Below the pieces are notes generated by a model that did no database searches, was not told the origin of the DNA, and saw nothing but the letters and a program-made list of their open reading frames with translations. Positions 8,730 to 17,952 of a stretch of 64,000 nt of DNA are shown here, piece after piece. Position numbers and translations under genes: made by a program. Location of the stretch: NCBI RefSeq assembly GCF_014207655.1, contig NZ_JACHHJ010000001.1, positions 1,302,001 through 1,366,000 of the forward strand, read 5' to 3'. Each line of letters begins with the position of its first letter. Positions within the stretch are counted from its first letter, which is position 1. This stretch comes from Geomicrobium halophilum (GTDB lineage: Bacteria > Bacillota > Bacilli > Bacillales > Marinococcaceae).

Positions 8730-9475
8730 GGATGACCCTCCCCATCCACGTTGTGATAAACGAGGAGGACAGTAATATTATCCTCCCCCCCGCGCTCAAG
8801 TGCTTTTTGCACCAGTGCATCGGCCGATCCATCAATCTCTCTGTCGCCAAGCAGCGTTTCTTCTATATCTTTTTCCAGTAGTTTATCAGACAGGCCATCG
8901 GAACAAAGCAATAACGTGGACTGCTTTGGGAATTCGTAATAACCGACCTCAACTTCAACTTCGGCTTGAGTTCCAAGCGCGCGGGTAACTACATTTTTCC
9001 TTGGGTGATTTTCGGCTTCTTCCGGTTTTAATTGCCCAGACTTTACGAGTTCATTAACTAGAGAATGGTCACTCGTTAATTGAACCATTGAAGGAGGTTG
9101 GAGACGATATGCACGACTATCCCCGACGTGACCAATTACCAATCCCCCTTCATAGATGACAGAAGCCACCAATGTCGTGCCCATCCCTCTATAAGACTCA
9201 TCTGCTATAGATTTTTGAAACACTGCATCATTTGCCCGTTGAATTTCTTCTGTTAACCAACGCTTGATCGCACCATATTCATTTTTAGGGGGGTGATGAT
9301 CCCAGGCGTCTTTCAAGGCTTTCACGGCCATTTCGCTCGCCACATCTCCGGCACGATGCCCCCCCATCCCATCAGCGACAATGGCAAGGATCATATCTTC
9401 TTTATAAAAAAGATCACCTGCGTCTTCATTGTGTTCACGTAATTTACCCACGTCTGTCCTGAACACCGCTTCCAT
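8726..9475 (-). CDS. prpC: PP2C-type Ser/Thr phosphatase paired with PrkC
   Basis: A 249-residue PPM/PP2C phosphatase that removes phosphates placed by PrkC. Seen: REHNED, VADGMGGHRAGDVAS with its metal-binding Asp, GHVGDSRAY, CSDGLSD and GGEDNITVLLV, the full set of PP2C motifs. The ATG at 9475 is preferred because AGGGGTGAAAGC precedes it and the protein then aligns with B. subtilis PrpC; a frame start at 9493 inside rsmB has no ribosome-binding site. It overlaps prkC by four bases. rlmN, which sits between rsmB and prpC in B. subtilis, is absent. Confidence 0.95.
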   Translation of the reverse strand: MEAVFRTDVGKLREHNEDAGDLFYKEDMILAIVADGMGGHRAGDVASEMAVKALKDAWDHHPPKNEYGAIKRWLTEEIQRANDAVFQKSIADESYRGMGTTLVASVIYEGGLVIGHVGDSRAYRLQPPSMVQLTSDHSLVNELVKSGQLKPEEAENHPRKNVVTRALGTQAEVEVEVGYYEFPKQSTLLLCSDGLSDKLLEKDIEETLLGDREIDGSADALVQKALERGGEDNITVLLVYHNVDGEGHP

Positions 9476-9479
9476 GCTT

Positions 9480-10838
9480 TCACCCCTGTTCATCCCTCTT
9501 CTTTAAGGCAGCAATGTAAAATCCATCACTATTAAACTGTTGTGGTAAAATCAGCCGTTGACCACGTCTTGTACTCCTCAGGCCTATACGTGAATCCAGT
9601 GTTTCATCAAGCTCAAAAGATGACCCATATTTTTGTAAAAAATGAGCCACTACCTCTTCGTTTTCTTCCGGCATAACCGTGCACGTACTATAAACAAGTA
9701 TCCCGCCTTTCCTCAAAAGACGAGCCGCTTCCTCTAATATGCGTAATTGCAATTCCGGAAGTTTTTCAATCTCTTCTTTCTTCGTATGCCATTTAATATC
9801 CGGTTTGGCTTTCACGACTCCAAGACCGCTGCATGGAGCATCAACGAGAACACGGTCAAACGTTTCGCTTTTATAGGTGTTGGTGAGTTCTGCTGCATCA
9901 CCGGTGCGTGACGTTACACTCTTTAGACGAAGACGCCCTGCTTGCTCATCAATTAACGTCTGCTTGTGAGGGTGAATGTCATTGGCTATGACTTGTCCAT
10001 TATCGGCTAAACGTTCCGCAATATGACACGCCTTTCCTCCAGGGGCAGCACAGGCATCGAGAACGTTCATACCTGGACGTACATCCAATGCATAGGTGAC
10101 AAGCATAGAACTCTCATCTTGAAAAGAGAATGCCCCATTCGTAAATGATGAGCTCTTCTGTGCCTGCCCCCCCGTTACAATTAAACTGTCTGAGGTAAGG
10201 TTACCAGGAGTGGTCTCTATACCTTCGTTCTGCAAATCCACCTGCAAATCATCACGACACGTTTTCAGGCGGTTGACACGCAGCATCGTGTAGGCACGTT
10301 TTACATTTGCTTCACACATTGCAAGTGTATTCTCTTTACCATAAGCTTGTATCCATTTGCGAACAAGCCATTCAGGGTGTGAGGTAGCAAGGGCTATTCG
10401 TTTGACAGGATCTTCGATTTCTGTAAAATCAGGAATCCCTTGGCGGCCAACTGACCTTAGCACACCGTTCACGAATCCTTTCAAGCCTTTCCTTCCCCAT
10501 TTCTTGGCGAGCTCAACGCCTTCATGGATGGCAGCACGATCGGGCACACGGTCCATATAAAGCAATTGATAGGCACTCATACGAAGAATGGTTTGTACGC
10601 GTCGATCCGCTTTTTTAAACGGTTGCTTCATTGAACTACCAAGAATATAGTCAATGGTATTTAAACGTTTGATCGTGCCGTAAACAACTTCCGTAACAAA
10701 ACGTGCATCCTTTTCAGGAAGTTGGCGATCCCGTAACGCCTCATGCAAAGCAAGATGACTGTATGCATGTTCAAAACAAATACGATCAAGAATTTTTGCT
10801 GCATGCATGCGCGGGTTCGTATTAGTCGCTTTCACCAT
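9480..10838 (-). CDS. rsmB: 16S rRNA (cytosine-967-C5) methyltransferase
   Basis: A 452-residue m5C methyltransferase. An N-terminal NusB-like RNA-binding domain (about 1-140) is followed by a Rossmann methyltransferase domain. Motif I is LDACAAPGGKACHIAE, the general-base Cys lies in DAPCSGLG, and the nucleophilic Cys lies in YSTCTVMPEENE. It overlaps the fmt 3' end by 17 bases, so translation of the two is probably coupled. Length is normal. Confidence 0.95.
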   Translation of the reverse strand: MVKATNTNPRMHAAKILDRICFEHAYSHLALHEALRDRQLPEKDARFVTEVVYGTIKRLNTIDYILGSSMKQPFKKADRRVQTILRMSAYQLLYMDRVPDRAAIHEGVELAKKWGRKGLKGFVNGVLRSVGRQGIPDFTEIEDPVKRIALATSHPEWLVRKWIQAYGKENTLAMCEANVKRAYTMLRVNRLKTCRDDLQVDLQNEGIETTPGNLTSDSLIVTGGQAQKSSSFTNGAFSFQDESSMLVTYALDVRPGMNVLDACAAPGGKACHIAERLADNGQVIANDIHPHKQTLIDEQAGRLRLKSVTSRTGDAAELTNTYKSETFDRVLVDAPCSGLGVVKAKPDIKWHTKKEEIEKLPELQLRILEEAARLLRKGGILVYSTCTVMPEENEEVVAHFLQKYGSSFELDETLDSRIGLRSTRRGQRLILPQQFNSDGFYIAALKKRDEQG

Positions 10839-11772
10839 TACCTAGTACCTCTCCTACTGTTAATGATTGTCCGCGTCCGTGAATAAAATCTCGGATATCC
10901 ATTTTTTTCTTTCCGGCGGGCTGAACTTCTTGCATGATTATTCCGTATCCGTCACCGCAGGCAACAACCACACCTTCATTAGAGATTCTCACAATTTCTC
11001 CCGGCGTTTTACTTCTGTACTGTTCATTCTCAATACTAGCACTCCAGATTTTTAAACGGTCTTCATTCCAATTCGTAAAAGCAACCGGCCATGGATTCAT
11101 GCCACGGATCTGGTTATAAACAGCTTCGGCAGATTTACCCCATTCAATACGTTCCCTCCCGCGGGATAAATTCGGTGCAAAAGTGACATGGTTTTCATCT
11201 TGCGGCACTGAAGTAACTGTATTTTCTTCAATGGCCGGTAAGGTATTACGCAGCAGCTCAGCTCCAGCCTCACTTAATTTGGTATGCATCGTCCCTACGG
11301 TATCTGTATGTTCGATGGGGACTTTGACCTGAGCAAGCATATCCCCTGCATCCAACTGTTTTACCATGTACATAAGGGTCACGCCAGTTTCTTTTTCGCC
11401 GTCAATAATGGCCTGATGAATAGGAGCCCCCCCGCGGTATTTTGGGAGTAAGGATGCATGGACATTCACACAGCCAAAGGGAGGCGCTTGTAATATCGAT
11501 TCGGGAAGAAGCTGCCCATAAGCGGCTGTCACGATCAAATCTGGTTGCGGTTGTAGCGTCTCCTCCACTGCACTTCTAAGCTTTTCGGGCTGTAAAACAT
11601 GTAGGTTCAACCGTTCTGCTTCTTCTTTTACCGGTGACTTCGTCAGTGTTCGCTTCCGGCCTTTCGGGCGATCCGGCTGAGTAAGTACTTTGAGGATCGT
11701 ATGTCCCTCTTCCACGAGCATTCGCAAAATCGGTACGGCAAAATCAGGGGTTCCCATAAAGACAATCTTCAT
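10822..11772 (-). CDS. fmt: Methionyl-tRNA formyltransferase
   Basis: A 316-residue enzyme that formylates Met-tRNA(fMet) with 10-formyltetrahydrofolate. N-terminus IVFMGTPDFAVPIL; the catalytic segment NVHASLLPKYRGGAPIHQAI carries the Asn-His pair, and the active Asp is in QLDAGDML. A C-terminal tRNA-binding OB domain follows from about 205. In B. subtilis def (peptide deformylase) precedes fmt; here the space holds only a hairpin, so deformylase must come from elsewhere in the genome. Confidence 0.96.
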   Translation of the reverse strand: MKIVFMGTPDFAVPILRMLVEEGHTILKVLTQPDRPKGRKRTLTKSPVKEEAERLNLHVLQPEKLRSAVEETLQPQPDLIVTAAYGQLLPESILQAPPFGCVNVHASLLPKYRGGAPIHQAIIDGEKETGVTLMYMVKQLDAGDMLAQVKVPIEHTDTVGTMHTKLSEAGAELLRNTLPAIEENTVTSVPQDENHVTFAPNLSRGRERIEWGKSAEAVYNQIRGMNPWPVAFTNWNEDRLKIWSASIENEQYRSKTPGEIVRISNEGVVVACGDGYGIIMQEVQPAGKKKMDIRDFIHGRGQSLTVGEVLGNGESD

Positions 11773-11803
11773 ATAACTCTCGCCTCCTAAATCAACGCCG
11801 TGT

Positions 11804-11825
11804 AAAAGCCCCCGTAACGGGGGCT
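11804..11825 (-). terminator. Hairpin terminator between priA and fmt
   Basis: AGCCCCCG-TTA-CGGGGGCTTTT on the minus strand starts in the priA TAG stop codon. A seven-base GC stem followed by only four T residues could attenuate transcription into fmt-rsmB-prpC-prkC, though it need not abolish it. Confidence 0.65.
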
Positions 11826-14223
11826 ACATAAACATGTTCGGGTGGCGGTCAATCGTAATAAAGCGTTGATCCTGTTGAATTTCCTTTTGAAAATACGTGA
11901 ATAGTTCACGCAGCAACTCTGTTAACGCTGGCTCATCCTTGTATTTTACCATGCATTGGCAGCGATATCTATCTTTAATACGGGCGATCGGTGACGGCGT
12001 CGGCCCAAGAACGATCGCATCCTCCCCGAGATTTGAACGCAGCACTCGCCCCGCATGTTCACCCGCTTTCATTGCAGTCGCATAGTTCGGGTGGGCAAAC
12101 GTAATTAGTGTCAAATAATAGTACGGTGGATACCCGGCCTGTTTCCGCTGTCCTAGTTCCTTTTTAAAAAAGGATAAGTAATCATGAGATTGTGCAAGTT
12201 GTATTGCGTAATGTTCAGGGTTATACGTTTGTATCACAACCTCACCCGCTTTCTCATCACGACCGGCACGGCCACTTACTTGTGTGAGCAATTGAAATGT
12301 TCGCTCTTGCGCTCGAAAATCAGGTAAATGTAAAAGTGTATCCGCCGCGAGTATACCCGCGAGTGTGATGTTCGGAAAATCAAGTCCTTTTGCGATCATT
12401 TGTGTTCCAAGAAGAATGTCTGCTTCTCCTGCACCAAAGTTTTTGAGCAATCGCTCGTGGGCACCTTTTTTTCTCGTTGTGTCGTTGTCCATGCGAATAA
12501 TGCGCGCTTCAGGGAGGAGTTGTTGTAGTTCTTCTTCCACCCGTTGCGTCCCTGTTCCAAAATAGCGGATATGTGCACTTTCGCAGCTCGGACAACGCTC
12601 ATACAACCGCTCCTCATGCCCGCAATAATGGCATTTCAATTGCCCATCACGCTGGTGATAGGTGAGCGAAATCTCACAATGGGGGCACATCCCAACATAC
12701 CCGCAATTGCGGCACATGACAAACGTAGAAAATCCACGCCTGTTTAAAAAAAGAACAGACTGTTCACCTTTCTTTAAACGGTCGCGTAATTTTTCAAGCA
12801 GCGATGTTGAAAAAACGGAACGATTGCCTTCGCGCATTTCTAAACGCATATCTACAAGCTCAATGTCCGGAAGCGGTTTTTGATTGACACGTTCAGGAAG
12901 TGAAAGCAACTCGTAGACTCCTTTGGCTGCCCGAGCATAGCTTTCCATCGATGGGGTGGCGCTTCCTAGCACCACCGGACAATCGTGATAGCGGCTCCGC
13001 CACAGAGCCACCTCACGAGCATGGTAACGCGGATATTCTTCTTGCTTGTAGCTACTTTCGTGCTCTTCATCGATAACGATGAGACCGAGATTCGTAAACG
13101 GTGCAAAAACGGCAGATCTTGCCCCCACCGCTACTTGCACCCTTTTTTCCTGAATTTTTTTCCATTCATCGAAACGCTCTCCAACGGACAGGGCACTATG
13201 GAGAACAGCTACATTGGCACCAAACCGTTTTTTAAAGCGTTCAACCATCTGAGGGGTTAACGAAATTTCCGGTACGAGAACAATTGCCTCTTTTCCCGCT
13301 TCCATTAATTGATCAATCGCCTGTAAATAAATTTCAGTTTTCCCGCTTCCTGTCACCCCATGTAAAAGCATCGGGGTTGCTTGTGACTGGGTAATATTTT
13401 TCTTCACTTTGGCAAGAACATCCGTTTGATCAGAGGTGAGTGTCGCTTTTTCTTCGTTCCCGTCTTCTTCTGCATCAGTGTACGGGTTACGATCAATAAC
13501 GATTTCTTTTTCCTGTAAATAGTCATTTTTTATGAGCGTATTGACGACCGACCTCGAAATGGCCGCTTGCTTCATTAATATCTGGATCGCGACAAGCTCT
13601 CCTTCGCCGTATTGCTCAGCCATAAATAAAAGCGCCTGCTTTTGTTTTTCAGTCGCAGGGGGGGTTTCATAACGTTGGATCACAACAGCTTTCACTTTCC
13701 TATGTTTCGCTTGATCCTTGAGTGCGTACTTCATCGTCAAGTGCCCTTGCTCAGCTTCATTACGGATATCTCGCAATAAACGAGCGTCTGCGGGTACCTG
13801 TGCCCAATCAACCTCATCAGCTTGCCCAAACAACGCTTGCACGTTCATCGGTAGTTTCTCCCGTTTCGACAGCAGTGAAAGTTTTTTCATAGCCTTAGCC
13901 CGCATGGCTGCTGGAATCATCGACTGAAATGCGGTAATCTGGAAACAGATCGTTTCAGTCGCTAACCATTCCCCTAATCTCAAAAGTTCGTTATTCAAAA
14001 CAGGCGTAAGATCAAGGAGTTCAGAGACACTTTTCACTTTCTCAAGCTTCGTTTCACTCACAATATCAACGATAAATCCTGTTAATTTCCGCTGACCAAA
14101 AGGAACGAGTACCCGCATTCCTTTGCTGGCATTTTCTGCAAGGGCTTCCGGCAAGTAATAGTCGAACGGGCGATCCGTCCCCCCGGTCGGAACATCAACG
14201 ATTACTTTCGCGTACACGAGCAT
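11824..14223 (-). CDS. priA: Primosomal replication-restart helicase PriA
   Basis: About 799 residues. The N-terminal 3'-DNA-binding domain begins YAKVIVDVPTGGTDRPFDYYLP. The helicase core has Walker A GVTGSGKTEIY and the DEEH box in LIVIDEEHESSYKQEEYPRYH. Eight Cys in paired CxxC motifs (CRNCGYVGMCPHC to CPSC) bind zinc, and the helicase C lobe shows GTQMIAKGLDFPN. PriA reloads the replisome at stalled forks. The start is uncertain: the ATG at 14223 matches the family N-terminus, but its AAGGGG ribosome-binding site is unusually close, and a TTG lies 12 bases upstream. It overlaps coaBC. Confidence 0.95.
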   Translation of the reverse strand: MLVYAKVIVDVPTGGTDRPFDYYLPEALAENASKGMRVLVPFGQRKLTGFIVDIVSETKLEKVKSVSELLDLTPVLNNELLRLGEWLATETICFQITAFQSMIPAAMRAKAMKKLSLLSKREKLPMNVQALFGQADEVDWAQVPADARLLRDIRNEAEQGHLTMKYALKDQAKHRKVKAVVIQRYETPPATEKQKQALLFMAEQYGEGELVAIQILMKQAAISRSVVNTLIKNDYLQEKEIVIDRNPYTDAEEDGNEEKATLTSDQTDVLAKVKKNITQSQATPMLLHGVTGSGKTEIYLQAIDQLMEAGKEAIVLVPEISLTPQMVERFKKRFGANVAVLHSALSVGERFDEWKKIQEKRVQVAVGARSAVFAPFTNLGLIVIDEEHESSYKQEEYPRYHAREVALWRSRYHDCPVVLGSATPSMESYARAAKGVYELLSLPERVNQKPLPDIELVDMRLEMREGNRSVFSTSLLEKLRDRLKKGEQSVLFLNRRGFSTFVMCRNCGYVGMCPHCEISLTYHQRDGQLKCHYCGHEERLYERCPSCESAHIRYFGTGTQRVEEELQQLLPEARIIRMDNDTTRKKGAHERLLKNFGAGEADILLGTQMIAKGLDFPNITLAGILAADTLLHLPDFRAQERTFQLLTQVSGRAGRDEKAGEVVIQTYNPEHYAIQLAQSHDYLSFFKKELGQRKQAGYPPYYYLTLITFAHPNYATAMKAGEHAGRVLRSNLGEDAIVLGPTPSPIARIKDRYRCQCMVKYKDEPALTELLRELFTYFQKEIQQDQRFITIDRHPNMFM

Positions 14224-15421
14224 CTTCCCCTTCAAACAACGGCTGAATCTCCTCTAATAAAAAATAAGCAAGCTCTTCCTTGCCTTTTTTATCAGATTTT
14301 ACTAGTTCATGATCACGACGAAGGATTGTGATCTGATTATCATCGCTTGCAAAACCGACTCCAGTATCATTTACGTTATTTGCAACAATCATGTCCAAGT
14401 TTTTTTCTTTAATTTTTGCCTCGGCATATTGGTTGAGATTTTTGGTTTCTGCAGCAAAGCCTACAAGTATTTGCTTGTTTTTTCGTGCGCCGAGTTCAGC
14501 AAGAATGTCTCTTGTTCTCTCCATTTTTATATACAAATCTTCGTCGCTTTTTTTCACTTTATGCCGAAAGGTTTCTTTCGGTGTGTAATCCGCGACCGCG
14601 GCTGTTTTTATAGCCAAATCCACCTCTGAAAATAAAGGAACAACTACCTCCCACATTTCTTTGGCAGACACTACATCAATCCTTTTTACCCCTGGAGGGG
14701 TATCGAGTTGAACAGGTCCACTCACGAGCGTCACGTCAGCGCCTTGATCCTGAGCCGCTTGCGCAAGGGCAAAGCCTGTTTTTCCTGAAGAACGATTGGA
14801 GAGAAAACGAACAGGGTCGATCGTTTCACGAGTAGGGCCGGCCGTAATCAGTACTTTTTTTCCTTTTAAATACGGCAATGCCGGTTTTTGTTCTTTCGAT
14901 AGGAACCTAAAGATGTCTTCGGGCTCAGCCATCCGTCCTTTCCCTACCCATCCGCAGGCAAGATAACCATCTCCAGGTTCAATAAAGGTAACACCTCGGG
15001 AGTCGAGGGTCGCAATGTTATCAAGAACGGCTGAGTGCTCGTACATATTTACGTTCATTGCCGGCGCTATGTAAACAGGGGCAGTGGTTGCAAGCAATGT
15101 CGTTGTGAGCATATCATCAGCAATTCCGTGCGCGTATTTTCCGATAAAATTGGCTGTCGCCGGTGCGACTATGACCATATCTGCCCAATCGGCTACGTCA
15201 ATATGAGCAATTTTTTCAACATCTTCTTCAAGAAATGTATCTGTATAGACCCGCTCCCGAGTTAATGCTTGAAAGGTTAAAGGCGTGATAAACTCGCGTG
15301 CTCCTGCACTCATGATCACTTTTACATTTGCCCCGGCCTGGCTGAGTGTAGAAGCAAGAGCTGCGGCCTTAAAGGCAGCCACTCCTCCGGTTATGCCGAG
15401 AAGGATGTTCCTGTTATTCAT
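14195..15421 (-). CDS. coaBC: Bifunctional CoaBC (PPC synthetase/decarboxylase)
   Basis: About 408 residues. It joins cysteine to 4'-phosphopantothenate and decarboxylates the product in CoA synthesis. The N-terminal flavin decarboxylase half (CoaC) shows ITGGVAAFKA, APAMNVNMYEH and the substrate-clamp Cys in CGWVGKGRMAEP. The C-terminal synthetase half (CoaB) begins near GKKVLITAGPTRETIDPVRFLSN and contains KTAAVADYTP. The ATG at 15421 is chosen for its AAGGGGA ribosome-binding site and because it fits the family start; upstream in-frame codons look non-coding. Confidence 0.95.
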   Translation of the reverse strand: MNNRNILLGITGGVAAFKAAALASTLSQAGANVKVIMSAGAREFITPLTFQALTRERVYTDTFLEEDVEKIAHIDVADWADMVIVAPATANFIGKYAHGIADDMLTTTLLATTAPVYIAPAMNVNMYEHSAVLDNIATLDSRGVTFIEPGDGYLACGWVGKGRMAEPEDIFRFLSKEQKPALPYLKGKKVLITAGPTRETIDPVRFLSNRSSGKTGFALAQAAQDQGADVTLVSGPVQLDTPPGVKRIDVVSAKEMWEVVVPLFSEVDLAIKTAAVADYTPKETFRHKVKKSDEDLYIKMERTRDILAELGARKNKQILVGFAAETKNLNQYAEAKIKEKNLDMIVANNVNDTGVGFASDDNQITILRRDHELVKSDKKGKEELAYFLLEEIQPLFEGEDARVRESNR

Positions 15422-15528
15422 TACAATCCCCTTTCCTTCCTCTCTTTTCGTGTTAATGGTGATTATACCATTCCTGCTTTCAAAAAACATAACTGGCGAT
15501 CGGCAAAGCAGGGCCCCTTATTACATAT

Positions 15529-15560
15529 AAAAACCCGTGCTGCATAACAACACGAGCTTT
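15529..15560 (-). terminator. Terminator downstream of rpoZ
   Basis: On the minus strand CTCGTG and CACGGG pair around an 11-base loop and run into TTTTTA, four bases after the rpoZ stop codon. The stem includes G-T pairs, so it may be leaky towards coaBC. Confidence 0.6.
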
Positions 15561-15564
15561 ATCA

Positions 15565-15765
15565 CTAATCTTTCTTAATGGTTAACTTACCATCCTGGAT
15601 TTCTTCAAGTGCCACACCTACCAGTTTATTGGATACCGGCTTATGGAGGGAGGAATCGTAATCCTCTTTTTCCTGAAGCTCCCGTGCCCGTTGGGCTGAA
15701 ATTGTTACGAGCGAATACTTGGAATCAATTTTATCTAACAACGAATCAATGGATGGATAAATCAT
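15565..15765 (-). CDS. rpoZ: RNA polymerase omega subunit
   Basis: A 66-residue protein with the omega signature [15 protein letters not shown] and a conserved C-terminal [13 protein letters not shown]. Omega helps assembly and stability of RNA polymerase by binding the beta-prime subunit. It starts two bases after gmk, the usual gmk-rpoZ pairing. The ATG at 15765 has a GGAGGTGAAATAAC ribosome-binding site. Confidence 0.95.
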   Translation of the reverse strand: MIYPSIDSLLDKIDSKYSLVTISAQRARELQEKEDYDSSLHKPVSNKLVGVALEEIQDGKLTIKKD

Positions 15766-15767
15766 CG

Positions 15768-16382
15768 TTATTTCACCTCCGCTAGTTGTCGGTAATGCTC
15801 AATGACGCGGTCTTTTCGACAATGTTCAGCTTCAACGATCGACTGGATTCTTTGTACTGCTTTCTCCACTTGATCGTTTTCAACAACATAATCATATTGC
15901 GCCATCATTTCAATTTCTTCTTTAGCAACGGTCATTCGTTCATTGATCAAATCGAGATTTTCCGTCCCCCGCTCCTCAATCCGTTTGCGAAGCTCTGCAA
16001 GGTTCGGTGGTGCCAGAAAGATAAAAATCCCTTCCGGGTATCGTTCTTTTACTTTGGCAGCTCCCTGTACTTCAATTTCTAAAATAATGTCAGTACCAGA
16101 GCCCACGGTATCGTGGACATATTGAAGCGGGGTTCCGTAATAATGATTGACATACTTCGCCCATTCAAGCAATCGGTCATTGGCAATCATTTCCTTAAAG
16201 GTGGATTCACTTTTAAAAAAATAATTTACACCGTCTTTCTCACCTTCGCGTGGTGCTCTTGTGGTTGCGGAAACGGAATAGGCAATCGAATCATCGACGT
16301 CGCGTAGTGCATTACATACCGTTCCTTTTCCAACACCTGCCGGGCCAGAGAGAACTATCAGCAATCCGTGATCTTTCTTCAC
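15768..16382 (-). CDS. gmk: Guanylate kinase
   Basis: A 204-residue enzyme converting GMP to GDP with ATP. The P-loop is [13 protein letters not shown]-binding residues lie in [19 protein letters not shown] and YGTPL, and the lid lies near KRIEERGTE. Length is typical. It sits between remA and rpoZ, as in B. subtilis, but is separated from remA by about 160 bases containing a repeat fragment. Confidence 0.96.
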   Translation of the reverse strand: MKKDHGLLIVLSGPAGVGKGTVCNALRDVDDSIAYSVSATTRAPREGEKDGVNYFFKSESTFKEMIANDRLLEWAKYVNHYYGTPLQYVHDTVGSGTDIILEIEVQGAAKVKERYPEGIFIFLAPPNLAELRKRIEERGTENLDLINERMTVAKEEIEMMAQYDYVVENDQVEKAVQRIQSIVEAEHCRKDRVIEHYRQLAEVK

Positions 16383-16439
16383 TATTCTTCATCCTTCCAT
16401 CGGTGGTCTCCATGATATAAAAAAGAACCGGGTAGTTCA

Positions 16440-16540
16440 ATAAGGTACAGCTTTGAGGAGCTCTAAAGTGTATTTCCGCAAGAAGAACTAAAGCCAGTGT
16501 TGTCACTAGCAGCCCCAGGACTTTTTGAATCTCTCGTGGA
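16440..16540 (-). repeat. Partial copy of the GTTCAAAAAG-ended repeat
   Basis: Read on the minus strand from the remA end, the segment begins ACGAGAGATTCAAAAAGTCC. It then carries AGTGACAACACTGGC, also found (plus strand) in the copy at 40432-40709. The border lies three bases from the remA stop codon. The far end is not definable, so this looks like a truncated copy or solo end in the gmk-remA gap. Confidence 0.5.
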
Positions 16541-16542
16541 GA

Positions 16543-16803
16543 CTAATCATCATCGTTATCATCTTTTGTCGTCAAACGTTGGGCAACAGTTTCTGGTTGT
16601 ACAGCTGATAAAATAACATGATCACTATCTACAATAATAACCGCCCGTGTACGCCTTCCATACGTAGCGTCAATGAGCATATTGCGATCACGTCCTTCTT
16701 GAATGATGCGTTTTATCGGCGCAGATTCAGGACTGACGATGGAAATAATCCGATTCGCAGATACAATATTTCCAAAGCCTATGTTGATCAGTTTAATACT
16801 CAA
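16543..16803 (-). CDS. remA: Extracellular matrix regulator RemA (DUF370)
   Basis: An 86-residue DNA-binding protein matching B. subtilis Rem[21 protein letters not shown], the Arg-rich [15 protein letters not shown] and [13 protein letters not shown]. RemA forms ring-shaped oligomers that activate matrix and osmoprotection genes in B. subtilis. The start is taken as the TTG at 16803, because AAGAGGGGT sits just upstream and the product then begins M-S-I-K-L like its homologues; a GTG 18 bases upstream has no ribosome-binding site. The C-terminus ends in a short acidic DDNDDD tail. Confidence 0.93.
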   Translation of the reverse strand: MSIKLINIGFGNIVSANRIISIVSPESAPIKRIIQEGRDRNMLIDATYGRRTRAVIIVDSDHVILSAVQPETVAQRLTTKDDNDDD

Positions 16804-16825
16804 AGATACCCCTCTTTTCACAACT

Positions 16826-17698
16826 CTATTCGATATTCTGCACCTGTTCCTTTACCTTTTCAAGCATACTTTTGATTTCAACGACGCATTTTGAAACCTC
16901 TTGATCGTTCCCTTTGGATCCAATCGTGTTTACCTCACGATTCATTTCTTGAGTGAGGAAGTCAAGTTTACGACCGATAATCCCAGTGTCGTGCAAGGTT
17001 TCGTTAAACTGTTGTAAGTGGGAACGTAGCCGTACCAGCTCTTCAGTAATATCACTTTTTTCTGCAAAAATGGCAACTTCTGTGAGTAAACGCTCCTCGT
17101 CGACCGTCCCCAAGAATGCTCGTATTCTTTTCTCCAATCGTTCCTGATACCGACGTTGTGCCTCAGGAATGTACTTATCCAGGTTTTGTAGCAACAGGCT
17201 TATATCCTCGAAATGCTTTTGTAAATCTTGAAAAAGCAAACGTCCCTCTTGTTTTTTCATATCTGTTAATTTCAAACTGGCATTTTTCATGGCTTTTATA
17301 AAAGCATGAAAGGCATCGGTATTTTCCGAGGCTTCTTCCTGAATGGAAACGATATTAGGATTAAACAGAAAATCTTTGAGTAATAGTTTCTCATCAAAGA
17401 CGCCTAAGGCTTTAAATTGTTCTGCCTCTTGTAAGTATTGGTCTAATAAAGCCCAATCCGTTTGTAAATTTCTCTCTACACCGGCACCTCCGGAAAGAGT
17501 CACTGTAATGTCCACTTTTCCCCTAAGCGCTCTTTCGCTCACAATCTTCCGTGCCTCTTCTTCCAGTCTACGTAATGTGGCAGGTAAATGAAACGAAACA
17601 TCTAAAAAGCGATGATTGACGCTTTTGATTTCTACGCTCACTCGCTCTTTTCCATACGTTTCTTCTGCGTATCCATAGCCTGTCATACTCGTTACCAT
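16826..17698 (-). CDS. yicC: YicC/YloC family endoribonuclease
   Basis: A 290-residue protein with the family start [16 protein letters not shown] near residue 25-35, a helical middle, and the DUF1732 C-terminus [21 protein letters not shown]. YicC-type proteins are endoribonucleases that degrade RNA in Gram-negative and Gram-positive species. The C-terminal acidic and His residues of the presumed active site are present. It leads the yicC-remA-gmk-rpoZ-coaBC-priA run, the Bacillus order. Confidence 0.93.
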   Translation of the reverse strand: MVTSMTGYGYAEETYGKERVSVEIKSVNHRFLDVSFHLPATLRRLEEEARKIVSERALRGKVDITVTLSGGAGVERNLQTDWALLDQYLQEAEQFKALGVFDEKLLLKDFLFNPNIVSIQEEASENTDAFHAFIKAMKNASLKLTDMKKQEGRLLFQDLQKHFEDISLLLQNLDKYIPEAQRRYQERLEKRIRAFLGTVDEERLLTEVAIFAEKSDITEELVRLRSHLQQFNETLHDTGIIGRKLDFLTQEMNREVNTIGSKGNDQEVSKCVVEIKSMLEKVKEQVQNIE

Positions 17699-17721
17699 CG
17701 ATCATCACATCCACTATCCCT

Positions 17722-17750
17722 ATTTTAACCAATTTTTGCGTTGACAACAA
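17722..17750 (-). promoter_or_regulatory. Probable sigma-A promoter of the yicC-remA-gmk transcript
   Basis: On the minus strand TTGTTG (17750-17745) and TAAAAT (17727-17722) have exactly 17 bases between them, about 24 bases before the yicC start codon. Confidence 0.5.
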
Positions 17751-17895
17751 GTATTGTACGGCTGGGTGGCGTTTGGAAGTTATCTTACGAAATATAAACC
17801 TCCGTATCTATTTGAACTTTTCCTATCATGATTTAAAAGACTGAGGGGTTCACGCCGATGATAGTGATTCGGATAGTAAGCCTTACATTAATGAA

Positions 17896-17941
17896 CACAT
17901 AAACCCGAACAAGAGATTTTTAAAACATCTATTGTTCGGGT
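17896..17941 (-). terminator. Terminator of the calcium ATPase gene
   Basis: ACCCGAACAA pairs with TTGTTCGGGT in a perfect ten-base stem, extended by AGAT/ATCT. It begins 12 bases after the ATPase stop codon. The T tract after it is short on the minus strand. Confidence 0.7.
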
Positions 17942-17952
17942 ACGTTCAACTT

